DNA from: Coprinus comatus
Lineage: Eukaryota > Basidiomycota > Agaricomycetes > Agaricales > Agaricaceae
Reading direction: 5' to 3'
Length of the DNA stretch: 64,000 nt
NCBI GenBank assembly: GCA_034638255.1
Contig: JAWPGT010000018.1
Location: forward strand, 434,001 to 498,000
Each line of letters begins with the position of its first letter. Position 1 is the first letter of the stretch. The position numbers and the translations under genes are program-made. Shown piece by piece: positions 49,202 to 63,151 of this stretch. Under the pieces are notes generated by a model. It was not told where the DNA came from. It ran no database searches and saw only the letters and a list, made by a program, of their open reading frames with translations.

Positions 49202-51770
49202 ATGGATGCCATCATATCCCTAATGCTGCATCCGCGGCTGACGATGAGACTATCTGCGGATGGCGACGACAACAGGCTTTTTGATCCTGTATACCCTCTG
49301 ACTGCCTTCTTTGCCTTTGGTATATATGTCGTTATTCAGAAATATCACAAGAAACATAACAGCCCGGTCCCATTCTCTCACCGCAGCTTGGACGTACGTT
49401 CTTATACATAAACAATATTATATAATCTCCTAACATGATGCCATATACTCTCTAAAATAGCCGTCAAATCCAGATTGGAAAGGATACATGATAGAAAATG
49501 CAGCTATCGATTCACATGAACGTGAAACTCATTTAGGACCTATGATTCAAGATGATAGAAAACGAATTACGGCTTTTGATCCTGCTACTGGTCTTCATAT
49601 GATTACGGTTTTGGCGGATGATGGAAATGATATTGAGAGGAGAATTATGGATGCTAAGAAAGCTCAGGTTTCTTGGAAGAATACAACTTTTACTCAGAGA
49701 AGAAGGGTTATTAGAACATTGATGAAATGGTTGGTTGATAATCAGGATGAATGCGCTAGAATGGCTTGTAGGGATACTGGAAAAACGCGTGCGTTTTATT
49801 TTTTTCCCTTTGCTTTCTTCCTTTGTGCATTATGGTTTATGGTTATTAACATTTCGTGAATGTGTTGTAGTTATTGATGCGGCTTTGGGAGAAATTTTGA
49901 CAACTTGTTCAAAGATGGAATGGCTCATTAACCATGGAGAGAAAGCTTTGAAACCAGAAAGACGGTCTGGAAATCTTATGCTTTCGTACAAGATTTCTGA
50001 AGTTCATTATGAACCTCTTGGAGTTGTTGCAGCAATTACATCTTGGAATTACCGTACGTTTGGAAATTTCCTTTAATATCTTGACACTTGTTTTTACTCA
50101 CAATACTACATCCGCATCTAGCTCTTCATAACGCTTGGTCTCCTGTTCTTGCTGGTATTTTCGCTGGTAATGCTGTGGTACTCAAATGTTCTGAGAATGT
50201 CATTTGGTCTACTTCTTGGTTCATTGGTGTCATTCAAGAAGCTTTGAAGGCGTGTGGGCATGATCGGAATCTCGTCCAACTCGTGTGCTGTTATCCGGAA
50301 GAGGCACATTTCTTGACTAGGTCGCCAGAAATCAAGCACATTACATTTATTGGTTCTGAGACCGTTGGAAAGATCGTATGTTCAACCCAGGTCTTTAATT
50401 TGCATAATACTCAGAAAGATACTTGTAGATTGCTCGAGATGCTGCTGAAAACTTGACTCCTGTTACGCTCGAACTTGGTGGAAAGGATCCTGCTATTATT
50501 ATGCCTGGTACAGATCTTGAAAAGTGGTCTAGTATTCTCATGCGTGGCGTTTTGTAAGTGTGTTTTGCAGTTATACCTTTTTTCTCAGATCCTAACGTAA
50601 ATGCGCAGCCAAAATGCTGGCCAGAACTGCATTGGAATTGAACGAATTTTGGTCCAATCTGAACAATATGACGACCTGTATGAGTTACTGAGTAAACGGG
50701 TCAAACGTTTGCGTACTGGTTCCGTTCTGGCACAATCGCCAGAAGGATACATCCCCACTGTTGATTGTGGTGCGATGATTGACAATAGAAGGTTCGCTGG
50801 ACTCGAGATGGTAATCCGTGAAGCTCAAGAGCAAAACGCTTCGTGTGAAGGTGTTGAGGGGAGTGCAGGAGAACAATATTTGCATACCCATCTTGAGAAT
50901 GGATACTTCTTCACACCTACATTGGTCGGTATGGTTACCGAAGATATGAGAATTGCACAAGAGGAATGTGAGTTTTAATACTTTTACTTTTGTGTTGGGT
51001 TTTTTCGTTACTAACGAAATGGTATAGTGTTTGCACCTATCGCTTTGCTCATGCCTTATGAAACCGTTGAAGAGGCTATTCGAATTGCCAATGGTACCCG
51101 ATATGGTCTTGGTGCAAGTGTTTTTGGTCCGGACCAAGATGAATGTTATCGGGTTGCTAAACAACTCAATTGTGGTATGGTTTCTGTCAACGATTTTGGC
51201 GTTTTCTATGTAAGTTCATTCGTTCCTTTTCGTTTTGTTGGGAGAATTATTGTCGCTGACTGGTTTCTCGTTTTTCAGATGAAGTAGGTTTCTGCATTCT
51301 TTCATTTTGGTATCGATTTTTGATGCATGATTACAGTCAAGACTTGCCTTTTGGTGGTGTGAAAGCTAGTGGTTACGGTCGATTTGGTATGTCACATCCC
51401 CATTCCATTCCTTCAATCTCGTTTGCCTTTTTATTTTATCCTGGAACTAATTTAATCTTTGGCTTAAAAAATAGGCGGTCCTGAAGGCCTTCGTGCACTC
51501 ACTAGCCCAAAAGCAATCATGGTTGATAGATTCCCTCGTCTAATCCAAACACGTATACCAAGAGTATTGGATTATCCTCTAGCTTCACTTTATTGGAGTT
51601 GGTAAGCGACCATATCACAATTGTTCCCTTGAGAATTATAATATACTAACTCATGCGCTTGTACTAACAGGGAATTCACAAGCGGACTCGTTCAATTCTT
51701 GTATGGTGATAGATGGCGTGTTAGAATTGCGGGTCTTTTGAAATTGCATCAAGCTAGTAAACATGTTTAA
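49202..51770 (+). CDS. MSC7: Membrane-anchored aldehyde dehydrogenase (Msc7 type)
   Basis: NAD(P)-dependent aldehyde oxidation is expected; the physiological substrate of Msc7-like enzymes is not established. The start MDAIISLMLHPRLTMRLSAD is followed by a single hydrophobic span (YPLTAFFAFGIYVVIQKY) and a basic stop-transfer, so the enzyme is probably ER-anchored. The ALDH core shows EPLGVVAAITSWNY, AGNAVVLKCSE, ITFIGSETVGK, the general-base motif LELGGKDP and the catalytic cysteine in NAGQNCIGIERI. Later come FAPIALLMPYETVEEAIRIA, GTRYGLGASVFGPDQDE and QDLPFGGVKASGYGRFGGPE. It ends LLKLHQASKHV after a second hydrophobic stretch. About ten introns; joining GVFY to NQDLPFGG needs the 5-nt exon at 51279-51283. 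Catalytic residues are complete. Confidence 0.92.
51279..51283 (+). other. 5-nt microexon (ATGAA) in the aldehyde dehydrogenase
   Basis: Upstream the exon ends GTT TTC TAT at 51209 before GTAAGT. Downstream the exon begins TCAAGACTTGCC at 51337 after TTACAG. Only ATGAA, bounded by TTTTTCAG and GTAGGT, joins them to read F-Y-M-N-Q-D-L-P, the form expected at this ALDH site. Without it the frame breaks. Confidence 0.8.
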
Positions 51771-52331
51771 TCATGTTCAAAACGTAGCTTAATCTGGCCC
51801 TCTTTTGAATTTTTTCCTTGCTGAGACCCTTCATATATACCCATTCATCTGTTTTGTATTCTTTTTATGAAAATTATCTCATACATCTATCTACATATAC
51901 AATAGTAGTCGCGTTATTTTCACATTGCAGAAGTTTGTGGGTTTTTTGATGAGTTTTGAGATGATTTGATGATTTTTTTGACATACTCATTCAAATATTC
52001 ACGACGAGAGAAGGTGGACTGACTCGTTTAGTCCAGGATACAAATGATAAGGCAAGAGAATCACTGGTCTCACATTTTAAAAAATTGGACGTGCATTCTT
52101 GTACTTGTACTGAAAAGGGAGTAAAGATATTGTAATTTTAACAAGCTAAAATCTATCTGCATCAATACCATTATAGCCCTTTCCTACAACTGATAAAGAT
52201 AAAGTGTGAAAATCTTGGGGCGGGGGCTTAAAGTGTATATAGAGGTATCTCACCGGTACCAGGGATTTTCGGAGATACCATATACTGAACATGCGGATGT
52301 GACCAGAGGTTTCTTAACATAGTTACTCTCT
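51771..52331. other. Convergent 3' intergenic region
   Basis: 561 bp between the ends of the aldehyde dehydrogenase (+) and DUF6535 (-) genes. AT-rich, consistent with two 3' ends. No coding frame is supported. Confidence 0.6.
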
Positions 52332-54959
52332 CTAATAATCTTCCTCTCCTATACCCCATATCTGGTAGCGTTTTAACATAGCGTTACTGGATTCGTTGTT
52401 GTTGTTGTCGACAGGTGAAGTCGAGTTATTGTTGTTGTTGAGTGACTCGAAATGAGTCGGATTTGGAGGTTCAGAATCTTGAAATGGGATTCCATCCTCA
52501 CCCCGATTTGTAATACTAGCTAGCTGTTTCTTTATTATGCTTTTCAGCTTCTGTAACACTATTAAATATATATATTATGAGAAGAGATAAAAACACTTGG
52601 GGGGACGTACCAGTGGTTTCTATATACTCCCCTACATATTCTAATCCATCATCACCATACTCAAAGTCCTCAGGAATACTCCATAAATCCTTCAATTTCT
52701 TGTTATAGTCATCTATCAAAACCCATGCAGGTTCATCGATAAGATTAATGCCAAGTCTTGGACGTTGAATGGTAAATACGTCAGGGTGTAAGACGGAAAA
52801 TGTTGAAGATGGGTGTTGGATGTGTTCTTTTACAACAGAGAGTATCGAGTTTAATGTTGGTTCGATGTCGGAAATTATTGTATGTAGTTCATCTATGTGT
52901 TGTAGGATGTATTTAGTGTAGTAGAGGATGTTGTTTAATGATTCTTCTTCTTTGCCAACGAGATGCGTTGAGGCAAGGTCCCGTACAATTTGGAAGAAGC
53001 GATCTGCGGTAGCTGTGGAGTAATAGTAATCAGAGAGAGAGAGAGAGATGGCAGAGCAGATGGGAAGACGAACAACATTGAATAATGCATTCATTACATT
53101 GAACAAGCAGATTACCAAGTATGGGCACGAGATCGTGATAGTTTGCAGAGTCAACATGAGGAAAGATCATGTTAAATATGTCGACCAATACTGGACACTC
53201 ATGCTGTAAGGTGAGCTTTTCCTGTAGTCTCTCGCAGAGATGACGTATGGCACGAGGTGACCGACTGCGAGTACACAGTTCTTCCAAAATCGGAGTTGCA
53301 TCATGATACCACATATCTTGGTCAATTAGATGACAAGCAATAACAACCGCATGCTCTGGAGTAATCAACATGTTCTTCAAGTTAGTTTCAGTATTGGAAG
53401 CGAGAACTAGAGCAAGAATTAGTTTAGAAAGAATAAAATAGACACTTATGTACCTTTCCAAGAATCAAGGTCCTCATCATAAATAGATTCCTCCAAAGCT
53501 GAAAGGACTGGTAGGGGTGCAGTATGATAAAATGAGAAGTCTGCTTCATTCCATTCCATCGTTGCTTCAATCACCGCCTTTGCACGAATCTTCCGGGCTA
53601 TTTCGGTATCATTCAACTTATACTCTGTTTCAAACAATGTCAATAGTTCCAATTCCTTCCACTCCCAGTCGACCCGAAGAAAAAGATGATTCACATTTTT
53701 CAACTCCTTCCACGACTGATAACAAGAAGCAAATACCAAACAGCAATATGCATCTTGGGCAACTGTAGTCGTTTGTTTATACTCGCCTGCTATCCACGAC
53801 AATGTACCATGGATTGATTCCACAAAACCTATATTCTCTTTCCATTTCTTCACAGCCACAACGTCGTAATCAATCCAGTTGTAAACGTCATCCAAACATT
53901 TCAACCAATCAAAATTTGCATTCAAAGATAACCGTTTGATAACACGGAAAAGTCCTTGAACGAAAAGATGAAACAACCATGATTGAGGCGACCGATAAGG
54001 ACAGAGTACAGCAGAAACAGGAGACGATTTTCGTACATGCCAGAGGAACTGGCAGGTGGGGAGAACAGAAGTTAAGAGGACAAATACGACTGATAGAGAA
54101 CCAAGGAATGTCACAGGTCCTGATGCAAGAGACTTTGATTCCCATTGTGCGAACATGAACCCAGTGAAGAATAAACCAAGTGCAAGGAGTAGGAGCAATG
54201 GTAACATGTTCAAGATAAATAGAACACCCCACCCTCGGAGACTCTCATAATGTTGATATTGTAGTGATAGATCCTCTTTGTTCGACACACCTCTAATATT
54301 CCTACCGAACTCTCGTAGCCACTGTAAGCACACAATTCCTCCTAGAACTGTGCCAAGACTGAGCATGAGGCTTAAGGAATACATGGCATTGATACACTGA
54401 TCATTGAGGGATGGTGTTACTGTTTGGTTGAGGTCAATGGGAAGATTCGCTTGCGGATTCGTGTGGTTGTTGAGTTGAAGGACGATAGTTTGTAACAAGA
54501 GAACTGTCATGTCGGCAGGATCACCCTGAATAGTCTTACCAGCTTCGTTGGAAAAAGTTGTGACTATTGCGGAAAAGAGAGCGGCCTAGAATCAGAGATT
54601 TTATTAGCAGATTTTTGAAAGGGAATATAGCCAGTTACTTACAAAAATGAGGAGATTGTGTAATTCTTCCCTCCAAATGTCATATGTCTCCTTCGTCAAT
54701 TGCTCTCCTTTTTTGTTCAATGCCTCCCATCTCATCGCATCTGCTTCCTCATCAAGAACCTTCAAATTCTAAAAGAAAATAATCTGAATACATAATCATG
54801 CTTTCTTCGAAACAGTGAGACGTACTAGATCTACGCCATCGAACGCTGTGCTGTTGGCATCTGCAACATATATGAAATACAAAAAGAGAGTGACTGTTCT
54901 TGTCAGCTCATCAACCCGGAGTGAAGTGAATCAATACTCACCTCACGATGATGCGACAT
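52332..54959 (-). CDS. DUF6535-type multi-span membrane protein
   Basis: DUF6535 proteins are an expanded agaricomycete family of unknown function. The first exon is only MSHHRE (54959). After two introns comes LTKETYDIWREELHNLLIF, then the membrane part: a first span (AALFSAIVTTFSNEAG), INAMYSLSLMLSLGTVLGGI, GWGVLFILNMLPLLLLLALG and FLGSLSVVFVLLTSVLPTCQ. Between spans 2 and 3 is QWLREFGRNIRG, typical of the family. The following about 500 residues are soluble, mostly helical-looking, with no known motif, for example PEHAVVIACHLIDQDMWYHD and RRIHLCE-like helices. The tail is Asn/Ser-rich and ends WGIGEEDY. An N-terminal four-span module plus a large cytosolic part suggests a membrane-attached sensor or adaptor, which is inference. 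Five to six introns. Confidence 0.75.
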
Positions 54960-55338
54960 AATATAGAGGAGGTTATGTTAGAGCTTGAAGCTAAGGTCTT
55001 GAGAAATGTGGAATGTGAGAGAGAGCGGTCTTGAAGGGTACAAAGAATAGCATTCCGTGTTTAAATAGACAAGGATTTAGATACAAGTACAAGGGATATT
55101 AGGATCCCCAATTGGACAGTGATTGCATAAATGCAAAATCAAAATTACATAACATATTTTATATATTCTTCTGTGATCGTAGTGGGTAGTGTTATTTTTA
55201 CGTGTTGTGGTTTCATGGTTTTGAGATGAATCAACGGTTTCATTTGAGTAGAATGACTCTCTTACAGTACAAATTTCGTTTTTCATTTTCCCGTTTTTTT
55301 TTTTTTCGCCTTTTTTTTCTTTATAAAAACCATTTAAT
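54960..55338 (-). promoter_or_regulatory. Region between DCN1-like gene end and DUF6535 start
   Basis: 379 bp holding the DUF6535 promoter (minus strand) and the DCN1-like 3' end. A long T run (about 55295-55307) and another at 55311 lie just past the DCN1 stop. No other motif was recognised. Confidence 0.4.
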
Positions 55339-57221
55339 TTAGTTCGACTTCTTCCAGGATACAAATTCATCAATAAGTGTCGGCCATGCCTATATATTTT
55401 GTTCAATTCAAATTCATGTAACGGGATGGAAAAGAATGGAAATGACGTACGCCGTCTGCGTCATAACCTTCTAAATTGGGAGTTACTGTCTCGCAGAACT
55501 CAAGCATCTTTAAAACGAAAAAAGTCAACATTGGGCTCGTAGTCATGTAGACCATATTGACTCATGACTTACCATAATCCAAAGATCTTTATTTGTAGCT
55601 CGATAAGTGCCTTTCTCCTATTTGAAATGATTAAATGTTGGCAATAATGAGAAAAAGGAAAGGCTTGTAAATACTAACATTGATGTATGAAATGACATCC
55701 TTCATTAACGGATATTTCGGCGTTAATAGTACAGACCAAAAAGCTATGGCAGTCTATCAAAAAGTTAATGTCAAGTAGGGAAGGCCAAGGAATCTCTCAA
55801 CATACCTCCATTTCGATATTTTTTGACGTTCTAAATAGAGATAATGAGGAGTAAGGTTTAGAGAGAATAAAATAAACAAGGGGATATGGCATACGGAGGC
55901 TTTACAAGCATGAATGAAAACATATAAAAGTCATGGAATGCATCTTTGACTTTAGTTGTATAACTCTTATAACGATCATTCTTAGATTTCTGGTTGACAG
56001 GTTTTCCAAGAACCAAAAGATTCTCCAAGTCAGTCAATACCGCAAATAGTTGATCCAGAGAAGAAACACTGTTTCATGCACATGTGTGGTGATGACAGTA
56101 ACAACAGAACTTTCAGTTGGAATGAACATGTGTATATTTGTATTATAGAAACGCACCAAAGATTCCCTGTTCCTTTTATCCATTCCTGTTTGGATATCTT
56201 TGCCAATTCCTGTGCTTCCATTTGCCAGGCCAATAGTAATGGCATTGATCCCTCCATTGGTAAACCGGCGTCTGTACAGAGTTTCTCGAAACCCTCCGGA
56301 CCGATGACATTCGGTTCTTCGATATCTGCGTATGCTTCGAATAGAGAAAGGGCGTGTTGAGGGGTATATGGCTCTTCCTTTACAGGTTTGGACTTGGATG
56401 GAGCGACAGTTTTGGGAGGAGTAGGTGATCCAACATGCTGTGTAGCTTTATGAAGGGCTAAGTTTGTGATAAAAGTTGATGAAACACATACGGTGATTGA
56501 TGAAGACTTGCTTTGCTTAAGTTTCGGGTCCTCGTCGTCGCTGTAGAAGCATTTGGATTGAGTAGTTGAGCAACAAGGGAATAGAATGTTAAAGCGCATA
56601 GGTGCTACATTCAATGTGGGCACCCAGGAAGAAAGAGTAATAGCAAGAAATGTGTGTGAAGACTCACTTGACTGACGCACTGCTTTCCTGGATTTGAATT
56701 GTGTAGGTCAGCAACGGCCGCTTGACCAAGGATGGAATGCTTACGTCAGGAATTCTATTCACAATAAATAAACACAGCAATTAATTACAGTCAGCAACCC
56801 ATGTATTCACTTACTTGCTCTTTCTTCCTGTTTTCGTAGTCTTCGCTTTCTTTTTCGGCTGAGTCTCAACGCTCAATAAATTGTATTTAATGAATGAATA
56901 TATCCAACAAAATCATACCTGCTCTTCCACAGACCCCTCACTGCTTCTGCAATTTAACAATCGCCGCACTACAAAAATGGAAGGTAAAATTATACTAACC
57001 CCGCATCCTGGGGAATAGCTTTCTTGACCGCCCTTTTTGCGGCTGGCTTTGCAGTAACCTTTTCGCTGGTCTCCTTTTTAGCAGTGGCGTTCTTGATACG
57101 CGTAGAGCCGCGGGTAACCCGCGTGGTTTCAGTGGGAGTAGTGGTGGCTTCAAGTTTTCTCTAGAAAGATATTTCAGGTGTGCTTCCATGACCAGATAGG
57201 ATAACATACCTTTGGTGGCAT
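55339..57221 (-). CDS. DCN1-like protein (cullin neddylation co-E3) with basic N-terminal extension
   Basis: DCN1 proteins help Ubc12 attach NEDD8 to cullins, activating cullin-RING ligases. The C-terminal potentiating-neddylation (PONY) domain is clear: ALSLFEAYADIEEPNVIGPE, LPLLLAWQMEAQELAKIS, then exons with YTTKVKDAFHDFYMF, AIAFWSVLLTPKYPLMKDV, and DLWIMMLEFCETVTPNLEGY. The cullin-binding end reads DADGAWPTLIDEFVSWKKSN across the last intron. The N-terminus (start 57221, MPPK, then RKLEATTTPTETT) is lysine-rich and includes QPKKKAKTTKTGRKSK, which looks like a nuclear localisation signal; no UBA domain is visible. Many introns (about ten), several exons under 60 nt. It is divergent from CIA2 over 142 bp. 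Confidence 0.85.
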
Positions 57222-57363
57222 GGCGTTTAGTCTTTGGGGAAGAAAAATGTGGAAATGGGAGAAATGGAGGGGTTAATTGGAGTGTGAAACGGACAGAACG
57301 CGACTGGTCGAGCGTGACGACGTGACCTCATTAACGATTAACGCTTGTTTGTTATCCCTCATC
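57222..57363. promoter_or_regulatory. Bidirectional promoter DCN1-like / CIA2
   Basis: 142 bp separate the two divergent start codons. Direct repeats of CGTGACGACGTGACCTCA type (about 57311-57330) give two closely spaced CGTGAC units. No TATA box is evident on either strand. Confidence 0.5.
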
Positions 57364-58090
57364 ATGGCTTCAGAAGTATTCAACCCAAACCCTGTCATCT
57401 TCTCTTCAGCAAAGTCTCTAGGCAGAAAATCAGAGCTACTGGCACAAACTCTATGGATTGATGAAAAAACAGACGACGACTCGGATACAGATGATGTAGA
57501 AGTTATCGACCAGGAGGAAGTATTTGGTGCGCATGTTGTCACCTTATCTCCAACTCATTTCTTACTAATGTATTTTCAACATAGATCTTATTCGATCTAT
57601 TTATGATCCTGAACACCCAAATACACTGGAAGAACTCAGAGTAGTGTCAGCTCCTCAGGTGGTAATCGACAAGAATCATATTACCGTCGAATTCACTCCC
57701 ACCGTACCCCATTGCGGAATGTCCACCCTGATCGGTATATATTCTTCCTATCTTCCATTCCTCAGTGAACAACAAACTAATATCCTAAAACAGGTCTATG
57801 CATTCGAGTTCGCCTACTCCGAAGTCTTCCCAACAGATTCAAGGTTGACTTATGCGTACAACCCGGTTCTCATCAGAGTGAACATGCCGGTATGTTTTTT
57901 TCCCTTATATTCCTATATGTGCATTTCCCTTTCTATGCCCATTGTACTCAAATTAGTATGTGTTGTAGTCAACAAGCAATTAAACGACAAGGAACGGGTC
58001 GCAGCTGCTTTGGAAAATCCTGTTCTACTCGACACGGTAGAACAATGCCTCCGTGATGCTGGGAGACGAGGTCTCCCTTTAGAAGCTTGA
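57364..58090 (+). CDS. CIA2: Cytosolic Fe-S cluster assembly factor (MIP18/FAM96 family)
   Basis: CIA2 works in the targeting complex that delivers Fe-S clusters to cytosolic and nuclear apoproteins. The start [20 protein letters not shown] is followed by an acidic stretch, then [20 protein letters not shown] after the first intron. The hallmark [20 protein letters not shown] contains the reactive cysteine (HCGMST) and runs across an intron at GGTATATATTC. Next come [20 protein letters not shown] and [20 protein letters not shown], and the end is [14 protein letters not shown]. Three introns give a protein of about 170 residues, normal for the family. The plus-strand frame through 57644-57780 is partly intron read-through and should not be used as the protein. 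Confidence 0.94.
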
Positions 58091-58400
58091 ATAGAACGAA
58101 GGCGAACATATATCTCGCAATCCCTATGTATGTAGCATAATACGAAAACGAACGAAACATACCAAAGGATAAATACAGAGAGCCAAAGGCTAGTATAGTG
58201 CTACAGTGGGAAAGTAAATACGTCATGAAGAGAACGCTAAATGATAGAAAAATGGTCTTATGCAAACGAAAGCTATCAAAATGAGGGGAAAGAATGAATG
58301 TCATGCCGGAAAGAGAATGGTATATGAATGCAGGACGAACGAAAACCGAAACCAAATGCGAACGTGAAAAATGAAAATGAAAATGAGAACGAAGAATGAT
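58091..58400. other. Convergent 3' intergenic region CIA2 / DUF7330-like
   Basis: 310 bp between the stops of two converging genes. Repeated GAACGAA/GAAAATGA runs give it low complexity. No gene is supported. Confidence 0.6.
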
Positions 58401-59223
58401 TCACTCATATATATCTTCTTCGTCGTCATCTTCAAGTAAGAAATCCCAATCAATAAACTCTGGTACTCTTCTATTGCAACCAAAAAGGCGCTTTAATGAT
58501 TCCCTTGTTGCACTTTCTGGTGCACGAGTACGAAGATCCCACATACGAAACGTAATTCGTCCTTTTGTATGAACAACAATCTCGTCTTCATTAGGAAGAT
58601 CTTCTTGAATGATTGGCTCATTTATACGAGCATTACGCATAATTCTATTCACAAAACCAGCAGAGAAAACTGCTTTTCCAGTATGTGATATTCGACCTTT
58701 GAAATCTGATGGAATCCATATTGTTATATCAGACGTTTCCGAATAAACGTCAAGATAAAACCGTGATAGAAGTTGGGTATTTCGACACTGTAAAAAAAAA
58801 AAAAGTCAGTCGGTCACCAAGAAGTAATGAATCAAGAGGGTAACTTTGAACGTACGAGTTTAAGTTTGGTAGGACCAGATCTATTACTTATTGACATACT
58901 CATTTTATGATCAACAGGTTGGTAAACTGCTCGGTAGTGTGGTAAATTCAGGGTCAAATCAATTGGTGTTCGTTCCACGTGTAATTGAAAATCCCAATCT
59001 TCGTCCGCGTGGTATTTGACTTTATGAATCCCTGATGTTTGTTGAGGCGACTCAATCTAAAACCCACCTATTATCAATAAACCGTTGGCCGAATGTATAA
59101 AAATTTGGGACTGACAAGAAGTGTGGCTTTCTCATTGAATGAATCCTAAAAATTGTGTTAGATTTCTTTTTCTAGGTTGAACGATGAATGATCATCTCCA
59201 CATACAGTTAATAGACGAAACAT
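58401..59223 (-). CDS. DUF7330-like protein of unknown function
   Basis: The model joins MFRLLT (start 59223), DSFNEKATLL, then IESPQQTSGIHKVKYHADED and, after the intron near 58790-58855, CRNTQLLSRFYLDVYSETSD. The key stretch is ITIWIPSDFKGRISHTGKA, which resembles the signature of DUF7330, an uncharacterised basidiomycete domain. The last part has IVVHTKGRITFRMWDLRT and an acidic end, EDDDEEDIYE. About 210 residues; beta-rich by pattern (alternating hydrophobic strands), no signal peptide and no membrane span. The tiny first exons are the least certain part, and translation could instead start at an internal methionine (HKMSMSISNRSG). The family assignment is from memory of the motif, so moderate. 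Confidence 0.6.
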
Positions 59224-61367
59224 TATTAAGTATATGAGTGCCGAATTCAAAAAATGAAAGTAAAAGAAGAGTCAAGGAGGTCTTTCGTGAAACAATCGAG
59301 GATTTAAAATGTAAAAGGGAGGGGGGGAGGGCGGAAAAGTCGACCAGTTGGTATGGTCGCGGGAGCTTTGTTATAAGTACTTGTTACGGATTACGGAAAA
59401 CGGCACAATGCCACGGGCTAGCCACGTGGAAATACAACGACTTCCTTATTTGAATACTTTGAACCGATCAGGGGTCGTCGGGTAGTAACATTCTTAGCCT
59501 AATGGGGATCACTCTGGATTCACCGCCATAAAGAAACACCCACTCGAGTACAATAACCAATCCCTCACTATCCCTTGTTCTGATGTTCCCATTATGCAAG
59601 CGCTTGTCCTTTATGAGGTACTCCCTTAGAAATTTCGAGTAGTATAAAGTTGGATTAACTTCGCCGCGTTAAACCGGAGTTCAGGCCTTTTACCGACCGT
59701 TACCGATTTATCGCGAAAAAAGAGGGTTCATCAGGTGCCACCCTGCCACTAAAGTATTGAGTTGACGTGAGTAGCTGTTACCTGCTGTTACTCATGATGA
59801 GCATGTTGTGCAACTTGGACCTCCAAGTAAGCTTGTTTTGGTTGTTATGTGCTTTTGGACAAATTTAGATTGAATACTGAACGGGGTCGGGGTACCTGGG
59901 GCCTCGAGGCTACTTTTCTTTTTGTTCTCTCGAAATTCTCTCTCACATACGGGTCTAGCACGAAGCTTTTCAAGTGTTCTCTCACGAATCGCCCATGTCT
60001 GCCCCACTTCATGTACCCCTGGTGAACGTACAAATACAATAACAAAAACACTAGAACAACGCCACAAACATTGCTATTTTATCACAATCGCCGACACACA
60101 CCGAAGTTGACGTCTAGCATATTCATACAACACTATGATTCAAAAACCTCAAAATATGAACCATGTATCATATTCAAAGCATAAGTGTGATATGATGTGC
60201 ATGCATCTTCTCGAAGTACAACATCCACAGCCCCGGCACTGCGTCTGAACGTTGAACGCCGCTCCCCGACAACAAAGTTACAGTGCAGATATGATAGACC
60301 CTTTTTTTTCACCTACATGTAGTAACAAATCCACTGATATTTAATCCCCGAATCTTGTGGTACTTTATGTACCACTCACTTCAAGCTTCAGGTCCGTTTC
60401 GATGTTGACTTGTTCAGCGCAGCCTCAGGCTCATCACCATCAATTAATGTCATCTCTAATGCTGTACATATCTCTCTCCGACAAGTTACAACCGGTGATC
60501 AATATCACCATCACCTCTTACCTCTGATCGAAACTTCGGAGGTATTTCAAGAGGATTGTTTTCTGATCTGAGAAAATAACCCAGGAGAAAAGGGTAGTAA
60601 GGGGTGCGGACAATACCGAAAATTAATAATAAATAACACGAATGCCTACATCTTCTATTTTTAGGGATATGTTATATTTGTTTCGAACCGCAATTGTGGA
60701 GACTATAGCACCACAACTTCTGCATATCCATGTGTACCCCGGATTTTCTTAATCCACTTGTCAAGGTTAGAGAACTTGTTTTCACGTAGTAGTATCCTAT
60801 TACAACCTTCATGCTGTCGAGTTCGATAAAACAAAGACCGTAAGTGTATTAGTTCTTTTCCGGGGTTACAACACTTACTATTACAAAGTTCAAACTCATA
60901 CAGGCAGGATAAATGGAACTCAATCATGGTTTTAAAAGCAAACTTAGCTTAAGAGCAATCTGCGCACGTACCGGATTTAGAGGACGACTTGCCGCACAAA
61001 GTAGAAAAAGATGCCGAGAACTCGCTTGACTACAGGCATATAACAGAGTGGTTGTGATGACGAAATGTGGAGTCTGGAAGACGAAGCTCCCCATATAAAC
61101 TTCTTTCTAGGAGTAAGTTTGTACGAAATTCAACCGTTGTATCCAAACCAACTATTACTATGCTCTCGTATTATCCGTTTAGAAGGCTCATGACCATGAG
61201 TTGTAGGCTTGAACGGAAGAATTAGCTTACTCTGTAACATGTGGCATGTGCAGCGTAGTTTAAAGGCCCTGCATATTGATATTTTGAGCAGTACCGGAGG
61301 AGGATAAAAGGAAAAGAGGTATGAATGCTTTTACTGCAGTACCCAACACAACTTCAACCCTCCCAAT
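59224..61367. other. Gene-free region upstream of the xylanase genes
   Basis: About 2.1 kb with no supported gene. It contains short local repeats such as the pair ACCGACCGTTACCGA near 59690 and GCTGTTACCTGCTGTTAC near 59775. The last 70 bp are the xylanase core promoter, with ATAAAAG at 61304-61310, about 60 bp before the ATG. Confidence 0.5.

Positions 61368-63151
<1,784 letters not shown>

Noticed and set aside
57644..57790. Frame reading through CIA2 with [13 protein letters not shown]
   Set aside because: This is intron sequence (GTATAT...AAACAG); removing it restores the conserved [13 protein letters not shown].
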